A DNA stretch of 27,215 bases, from assembly GCA_016297405.1 (NCBI GenBank), contig JAEDGP010000024.1, forward strand, positions 1 to 27,215, given 5' to 3'. Origin of the DNA: Treponema sp. (lineage in GTDB: Bacteria > Spirochaetota > Spirochaetia > Treponematales > Treponemataceae). A program made the translations under genes and the position numbers. Under the pieces are notes generated by a model, which was not told where the DNA came from, searched no databases, and was given only the letters and a program-made list of their open reading frames with translations. The stretch's first letter is position 1, and each line of letters begins with the position of its first letter. Positions 22,599 through 27,215 of this stretch are shown here, piece after piece.

Positions 22599-24572
22599 AT
22601 GTACAATGTATTGGATGGTCTTGACTTGACCATGATCGAACTAATTGAATACTTTCTTGGTTTATTTGCATATTTTAATGGGGTCGGCAAGGGAATTGCA
22701 ATTGGTATTGGCGCAGTTGGAATAATCTGGTCAGGTTTTCAGATGATGAACTCTCGTCTTCAGGTAAAAGAGTTTTTCTATGGAACAATATTCAAATGGT
22801 TTCTCTTTATAGTTTTTTTTACGATCTATCCAATCATTATGTCTTCGGTTCCACTGATGGCGGCACATTATGGTACTGCAGGCGGAAAGGGAGAGGAAAT
22901 GATTCTTACGCAACTTTCTACTTTTAGAAGCAATCTGGAGCAGGAGATTAAATCTACCGTGGCAGAAAAGAAACTTCTTGCAAGTAAAGAGTTGAACGAA
23001 GTCTTTCAAAGAAACCGTCTTGTCCCAAAATTGCTTGCGGATAACAGTATTCAAAGTATGTGGAGGGATTACGTTGACAACAACAACGAACTTGCGAAGG
23101 AATACATACTTGAAGCCATGAAGGGCAAGGGGAAAAAAACAGAGTCATATCGGCAGCAGCTAGAGGAAGCAAAGAAGAAACTTTACAAACAAAATGTATA
23201 CAAGACATCAACTGAAAAGGCTAGAATCATAGACATAATCAGGCAAATCATGATTCCGGCGACACAACTTGATGGAGTTGAAGTTGTCTATGAAGAGGGG
23301 GAAAACCTTGTTTCAAACTATGTGAAATTAAACTTGTGGCTTATCAATTCTGATGGGGACCCATATCCATATTTCAGTCCAAATACACTTTTTTCGCTGG
23401 GCGTTTTGTGCTGCGAGATTGCGTGGAGAAAAGTTTTTACAGATGTCATGGATGATCAGAACCAGGATTCTTCTACTCAAGAGGAATCAAAGAAGAAAAT
23501 GGGTTTCTTTAACATTAATATAAAACCTACACTGCTTCATATTGTCGATATAATCATGGCACTGATAATATGTATTGCAATCATGGCATCAACGATTTTT
23601 GCATTGATACAGTACATTATGTGCGTTATGGAATGGTGCATCATATGTGGAATTGGAGTACTCTATATTCCGTTCATTCTTTTTGACGGAACAAAAGAAA
23701 TGCCGAAGAAACTGGTGCCTGTGTTTACATCATTCTTGATAAAACTTCTCGTGATGAATATCTGCATGATATTTGTTTATTACATCTACATTAACTTTAC
23801 CATCGACCAGATAACAGGAGTGAATAATCTTTCCTGGTCAACTGTTGGTACAACATTGTTTTCAGTCTTGCTCGGGTTCATCCTAACACAGAATGCACCG
23901 CAGATTGCAGTGACTCTCACGACCGGCCAACCACAGATGTCAATGGGCGAGGCCATACATGCAATGGCAACAGTTGCAGGAATTGGATATGGTGCTGCCA
24001 GGGCAGGACATGCGGCTAGAAATGCTGCTAATTCTACAATGAATGCTGGGCGTGATGTACTTAATCATGGAACTGATATTGCCGGTAAGGGAGCAAGAAT
24101 TTTTTCTGCCGGGAATTCTGCATACAATGAGATGAGAAACAGTGGTGAAGGAATTGGATCATCGCTTCTTACTGGGTTAAAGGCATCTGGAAGCACAGCC
24201 ACTCGGACAGCATGGGAAGATGCAAGGCAGACCGGCGCAAAATGGCTGCATGGTGGAAAAAACGGAAGTGGTGGTGGAGGTGGTGCCGAAGCTTCACATG
24301 GTAACAACAGGCAGTATGACAAGAATGGAAGCAATGAGCAAAGCACTCGATTTAACAATTCTTCTTATTCTAATGCTACAAAGGATATAGATGATGGCAC
24401 TGGAAGACTTGTTCAGCAGCAAATGACCCATAAGGAATTCATGCAGGAAAAATTAGACCAGGGAGCAAGCATCGGCCGAGAATATGCACAGGCTGCATTG
24501 GCTAAAAAGGAAAAGAGATACAAGGATGACTGGAAAAACTCTGTAAGGTATACTAAGCCTACAAAGGAATGA
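22599..24572 (+). CDS. trbL: Conjugal transfer protein TrbL (VirB6 family)
   Basis: A 657-residue polytopic inner-membrane channel protein. Hydrophobic segments are near the N-terminus (about 12-50 and 66-90), then a long soluble charged loop (about 95-310), then a cluster of four or five helices to about 455, as in TrbL/VirB6. The C-terminal 200 residues are soluble, Ala/Gly-rich, with a GSGGGGG stretch and a charged tail, also usual for TrbL. ATG 22599 follows GGAG (22586-22589). It is the last transfer gene in the window and ends 10 bases from a convergent gene. Confidence 0.88.
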   Translation: MYNVLDGLDLTMIELIEYFLGLFAYFNGVGKGIAIGIGAVGIIWSGFQMMNSRLQVKEFFYGTIFKWFLFIVFFTIYPIIMSSVPLMAAHYGTAGGKGEEMILTQLSTFRSNLEQEIKSTVAEKKLLASKELNEVFQRNRLVPKLLADNSIQSMWRDYVDNNNELAKEYILEAMKGKGKKTESYRQQLEEAKKKLYKQNVYKTSTEKARIIDIIRQIMIPATQLDGVEVVYEEGENLVSNYVKLNLWLINSDGDPYPYFSPNTLFSLGVLCCEIAWRKVFTDVMDDQNQDSSTQEESKKKMGFFNINIKPTLLHIVDIIMALIICIAIMASTIFALIQYIMCVMEWCIICGIGVLYIPFILFDGTKEMPKKLVPVFTSFLIKLLVMNICMIFVYYIYINFTIDQITGVNNLSWSTVGTTLFSVLLGFILTQNAPQIAVTLTTGQPQMSMGEAIHAMATVAGIGYGAARAGHAARNAANSTMNAGRDVLNHGTDIAGKGARIFSAGNSAYNEMRNSGEGIGSSLLTGLKASGSTATRTAWEDARQTGAKWLHGGKNGSGGGGGAEASHGNNRQYDKNGSNEQSTRFNNSSYSNATKDIDDGTGRLVQQQMTHKEFMQEKLDQGASIGREYAQAALAKKEKRYKDDWKNSVRYTKPTKE

Positions 24573-24582
24573 GAAAGAAAAT

Positions 24583-25332
24583 CTATGAGAAAATAACCCT
24601 GACTTTGGCAAGACAATATTGGACTGATTCAGAATCGACTTTTCCCATGAGTAGGGGATTTTTCCCCTCTATGGATTCCGTAACTATAAAATTTTCCTCG
24701 CAGAAGCCAGAATAAAGTCTTGTTTCTATTCGTCTGCCGGTACCGTGTGGTAGAATTTTTAATCCTGAGACTGTGCCAGTTTTTTCATTGTGATCTCTAT
24801 TGGATAGAACCAAAATGTAGTTCTTCCCAAATTTTAAAAGATCTCCACGTTCTGGAATTTCATGGAGTTGAGATTCTTCGTCATTATCTGAATCTGCCGG
24901 AATAAAATAGTCTATCGGGTTAACTTTTGATATGAGTTTCCTCATCATTGAAAGAGATGGATTTGCAGTTCTTATATTAAATATTTTGTAAGCAGATTCA
25001 TAGGGGATGTCATTTTCCTTGGAAAATTCGATATAGTCAAATTTATGGGATTCTACAAATCTGCTGACTTGTGTGCGGCAATCAAAACGCTGGCAAGTTT
25101 TCCGTTCAACAGGAATTTCTTCATCCGTATGAAAAAGCCAGTCTACAGGAGGTATCACGTGGCAAAGGCGACTCACCATAAGAAATGAAACCCCATTTTC
25201 TTCAACTGCACAGGCCCTTAGTCTTGTCGGATCAATACCGTTATCCTTTGCAAAGGCAGTCAATTTTCTTGCTTTTAACAGATCTATAAGTTTTTTTTGT
25301 GCATAAGTCATTCTTGCAGGTACATCAGTCAT
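24583..25332 (-). CDS. Tandem HTH-like protein with MazF/PemK-like domain
   Basis: A 249-residue protein. Residues 5-67 (TYAQKKLIDLLKARKLTAFA, then NGIDPTRLRACAVEENG) and 85-142 (VSRFVESHKFDYIEFSKEND, then YESAYKIFNIRTANPSL) look like two related XRE-type HTH domains. From about 159 a CcdB/MazF/PemK-type fold is suggested: IPERGDLLKFGKNYILVLSN, HNEKTGTVSGLKILP, and a final helix KVDSESVQYCLAKVRVIF. The MazF catalytic Arg/Ser-Thr set is not clearly conserved, so it may be a regulator using the fold, not an RNase. It is last of a minus-strand operon and converges with trbL. The start is ATG 25332 with only a weak ribosome site. Confidence 0.6.
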   Translation of the reverse strand: MTDVPARMTYAQKKLIDLLKARKLTAFAKDNGIDPTRLRACAVEENGVSFLMVSRLCHVIPPVDWLFHTDEEIPVERKTCQRFDCRTQVSRFVESHKFDYIEFSKENDIPYESAYKIFNIRTANPSLSMMRKLISKVNPIDYFIPADSDNDEESQLHEIPERGDLLKFGKNYILVLSNRDHNEKTGTVSGLKILPHGTGRRIETRLYSGFCEENFIVTESIEGKNPLLMGKVDSESVQYCLAKVRVIFS

Positions 25333-25363
25333 TCCAATATGATAACAAATATTGATAATGATT

Positions 25364-26104
25364 TTAAGTAGTTGAATGATCTGTTTTTTGTATGTATTCA
25401 ATTAAGCGCTGACGGAATACAAAATGCACAGGTTCAAGCAATTGGAGTGAAATAACAGCATATTTTTTTGACTTTGTCGATATTTTTTTTATGAAAACCT
25501 TATGACCGGTAAGCAGTGTGCTTTGTTCAGGTTCATTGAAGCATATTCTGACTATTATTGTTGATTCTCTGTCCAATGCTATGGAATCCGGACATATTAT
25601 GCACATCCCATGGAGAGATATGTCTTTGATTGCACAAGGAAGCGTTATTTTTGCTGTCTTCAGGTATATCATCTGTTCAGCAGAATTCATCGAGAAATTC
25701 TTAAAGTTTTTTGTGCCTATCTCGTATCTGTTTTCTTTTCGTCTTCCATATTTTTCATCATTGAATACCAGTTTGTTAAGGGTGTCTATGACATTACTTG
25801 CCTCTTTATCCGCCCTGCATTTTTCAATGTCAATTGAAATCCAATTGTCTCCCAGTTCTTTTATCGGAGCGATAATTCTTCCGCTTTTTATGATGCTTGT
25901 TTTTTTTTCTGTTTCATTTGCAAAATTGATCTTTAAGGATATGTTTTCTTCCGAAAAATATTTCATTGGATACGTGATATTCAGGAACCAATCTTTACCT
26001 GTGACCTTTGACAAAACACATAAATCTTCTGAGGCACTGCCTGATATTGTCGTTGTTGAGATGTTCAGATATTCCAAAAGTTCCTTTGTAATTTTCATTG
26101 TCAT
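25364..26104 (-). CDS. PilZ domain protein (predicted c-di-GMP receptor)
   Basis: A 246-residue protein with a C-terminal PilZ domain. The c-di-GMP-binding signatures are both present: RxxxR as R122-KEN-R126 and D161-IS-LH-G166 (DxSxxG). The barrel continues with IIVRICF, HKVFIKKIS and KKYAVISLQLLEP, and a terminal helix. The N-terminal 110 residues form a beta-rich domain like the first half of two-domain (YcgR- or PlzA-like) PilZ proteins. The start overlaps the previous stop as ATGA; a second ATG at 26098 has better spacing to AAGGA. It probably links second-messenger level to surface or transfer functions. Confidence 0.8.
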   Translation of the reverse strand: MTMKITKELLEYLNISTTTISGSASEDLCVLSKVTGKDWFLNITYPMKYFSEENISLKINFANETEKKTSIIKSGRIIAPIKELGDNWISIDIEKCRADKEASNVIDTLNKLVFNDEKYGRRKENRYEIGTKNFKNFSMNSAEQMIYLKTAKITLPCAIKDISLHGMCIICPDSIALDRESTIIVRICFNEPEQSTLLTGHKVFIKKISTKSKKYAVISLQLLEPVHFVFRQRLIEYIQKTDHSTT

Positions 26105-26553
26105 TTTCCTTGCAGGTATTCTGATATTAAGATATTTAAATCTGAGTTTCGTAATTTGTGGCAGTTAACAAGCGAACCAAGTCGTTTCCAAAAAGAATTT
26201 TCAAGTGTGTAAATTGTTTGAACATTATGCTTTTCAAAGTGGTTAACAGCCATTTTCATGTAGTCCACGCTGCGACCGCTTCCTTCGTAAAGAATATCAA
26301 CAGTCTTGTTCAATCCTGGAAGAGTGAATGAAGAGTCTTCTGATTCTTTTACTATGTAGGTTCTACGAAAAAGTGTTTTTCCTTCATCTTTGAAATAGTA
26401 GAAAAGTATCAAGACACTTTCCGACATGAATTTAAAGTGAAGGTTTTCTCCTTTTTCATCATACCAGGGAATAGACGCTTCCAATCCCCTGCAGAAAATC
26501 TGGTAAATGGAATCTTCTGATCCAGAAATTTTGACAGTTATCATGAATTCCAT
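26101..26553 (-). CDS. Hypothetical protein, first of the PilZ operon
   Basis: A 150-residue protein I do not recognise. The first half looks beta-rich (MITVKISGSEDSIYQIFCRG, LHFKFMSESVLILFYYF, RRTYIVKES), the second helical. It is translated first and coupled to the PilZ gene by ATGA, so it may partner it. There is no clear Shine-Dalgarno; an in-frame ATG at 26544 is an equally good start. Confidence 0.65.
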   Translation of the reverse strand: MEFMITVKISGSEDSIYQIFCRGLEASIPWYDEKGENLHFKFMSESVLILFYYFKDEGKTLFRRTYIVKESEDSSFTLPGLNKTVDILYEGSGRSVDYMKMAVNHFEKHNVQTIYTLENSFWKRLGSLVNCHKLRNSDLNILISEYLQGK

Positions 26554-26632
26554 TATAGAAGAAATTTGCTTTATAATAAAGCGAAAAAGATATTTTTAAT
26601 ATTGCGTAAATAATATTTATATTTTATTCTCT

Positions 26633-26794
26633 ATGTATCAGCAGTCAGCCCACCATTTGATAAAAGGAAAGCCGACTGTTGCTAATCCTGTCGGGATGGA
26701 AAAATACTTTCAGAAAATCAATTTTTTCAAGTCAGCTTCTCCTAAGGCATTGGAAAAAGTTTTTCATTATAGAAAGTGTTTTTCTGTTAATTAA
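26633..26794 (+). CDS. Small hypothetical protein
   Basis: A 53-residue ORF (MYQQSAHHLIKGKPTVANPV, then a Phe/Lys-rich half ending YRKCFSVN). There is no Shine-Dalgarno. TTGCGT-17-TATTCT ends 2 bases before the ATG, so a leaderless mRNA is possible, though the match is weaker than at 14372. Its stop overlaps the AAAGGAG of the next gene. Function unknown. Confidence 0.45.
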   Translation: MYQQSAHHLIKGKPTVANPVGMEKYFQKINFFKSASPKALEKVFHYRKCFSVN

Positions 26795-26805
26795 AGGAGC
26801 CTCTT

Positions 26806-27018
26806 ATGAGTTCAGAAAAAAACGATAGAAGTTTCTCGGAAATGGAAGAGTATCCTGAACAACCAAAAAAAATCTATGAAAATGTGGTTGAAACAGAGCT
26901 GCCAGATTTCGTAAATTACCTTCAAACCATATTTTTAATTTCGGAGTGCCTGAAGAAATATTGGAAAAATGCGGTTTTCCAAAAAATCAGAGAATTGAAA
27001 TGGTGGCCTCCAATTTAA
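26806..27018 (+). CDS. Hypothetical protein, possibly frameshifted
   Basis: A 70-residue ORF with a strong AAAGGAG (26792-26798). The first 40 residues are acidic and polar. The end (LKWWPPI) looks unnatural, while a second frame in the same DNA reads FGVPEEILEKCGFPKNQRIE and stays open past the stop, so a frameshift around 26930-26945 is possible. No family is recognised. Confidence 0.5.
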   Translation: MSSEKNDRSFSEMEEYPEQPKKIYENVVETELPDFVNYLQTIFLISECLKKYWKNAVFQKIRELKWWPPI

Positions 27019-27079
27019 GTTCTAAATCAAAACTTCTTTGGCATAAGAAAATCAAAATAAACATACAGGAGAAACAAAG

Positions 27080-27215
27080 ATGGAAGAAACAAGAAATGAG
27101 TATCCTAAAGCAAAGAATGTATTGCAGGTCAGAAATGCTGATTCTTACACAAATGACATTCTGGATAAAATCAGAGCTGCTGGAATTGAAGTTGTCACTG
27201 ATAAGGATGAGTTTG
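27080..27215 (+). CDS. Partial gene running off the right edge
   Basis: It starts MEETRNEYPKAKNVLQVRNA with AGGAGA 7 bases upstream and stays open to the end of the window (45 codons seen). A VTDKDEF-like segment is the last visible. Too little to name. It follows the two small genes on the same strand, so it is probably in the same operon. Confidence 0.55.
   Translation, partial: MEETRNEYPKAKNVLQVRNADSYTNDILDKIRAAGIEVVTDKDEF

Noticed and set aside
24065..24358. Minus-strand 97-residue proline-rich frame
   Set aside because: Mirror of the glycine-rich tail of trbL (poly-Gly codons read as poly-Pro).

Overview
The window is AT-rich and carries most of an integrative/conjugative element with a P-type (Trb/VirB-like) type IV secretion system (T4SS). 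The host is Gram-negative by the T4SS type. Base composition, the PilZ protein and the general gene style make a host-associated spirochaete such as Treponema my best guess, but that is inference without a marker gene.

Left part (1-6.7 kb), the mobility module: an XRE-type regulator and an overlapping tyrosine recombinase (+), a convergent topoisomerase III (-), a hicAB toxin-antitoxin pair (-), an unrecognised protein, and an HUH relaxase of the DUF3363 type (+). Six copies of a 16-bp palindrome, GTTGCAACGTTGCAAC, are scattered through 1.6-5.7 kb. Two of them lie in frame inside the topoisomerase and relaxase genes. A cluster of TGTAACACA repeats and a hairpin lies upstream of the gene before the relaxase.

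Middle part (6.7-12.75 kb), an accessory region of small plus-strand genes, mostly unrecognised. It holds a broken zinc-ribbon gene, a run of hairpins that looks like a structured leader, a zinc-ribbon protein, two membrane proteins about 97% identical at DNA level, a ribbon-helix-helix (RHH) protein, a gene probably frameshifted in an A10 tract, a DUF2786 protein, several micro-ORFs and a protein with two RNA-polymerase alpha-CTD-like domains. It ends against an IS1595-type transposase remnant. A minus-strand operon follows at 12.9-14.4 kb: two RHH proteins, a secreted protein and an unknown protein. Its promoter lies so close to the first ATG that the mRNA may be leaderless.

Right part (14.5-24.6 kb), the transfer operon in the usual Trb order: coupling ATPase traG/virD4, an RHH protein, trbB, trbC, trbD, trbE, trbJ, trbL. 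Two oddities stand out. trbE (virB4) is split exactly at an in-frame G GGG GGA slippery heptamer followed by a stop. The TrbJ/VirB5-like protein ends in a second TrbC/VirB2-like pilin domain. trbF, trbG and trbI, which normally follow trbL, are absent here.

Instead, trbL meets a minus-strand operon (24.6-26.6 kb) encoding an unknown protein, a PilZ domain protein (c-di-GMP receptor family) and a protein joining two HTH-like segments to a MazF/PemK-like domain. The right edge starts another plus-strand set of small unknown genes, the last of which runs off the window.
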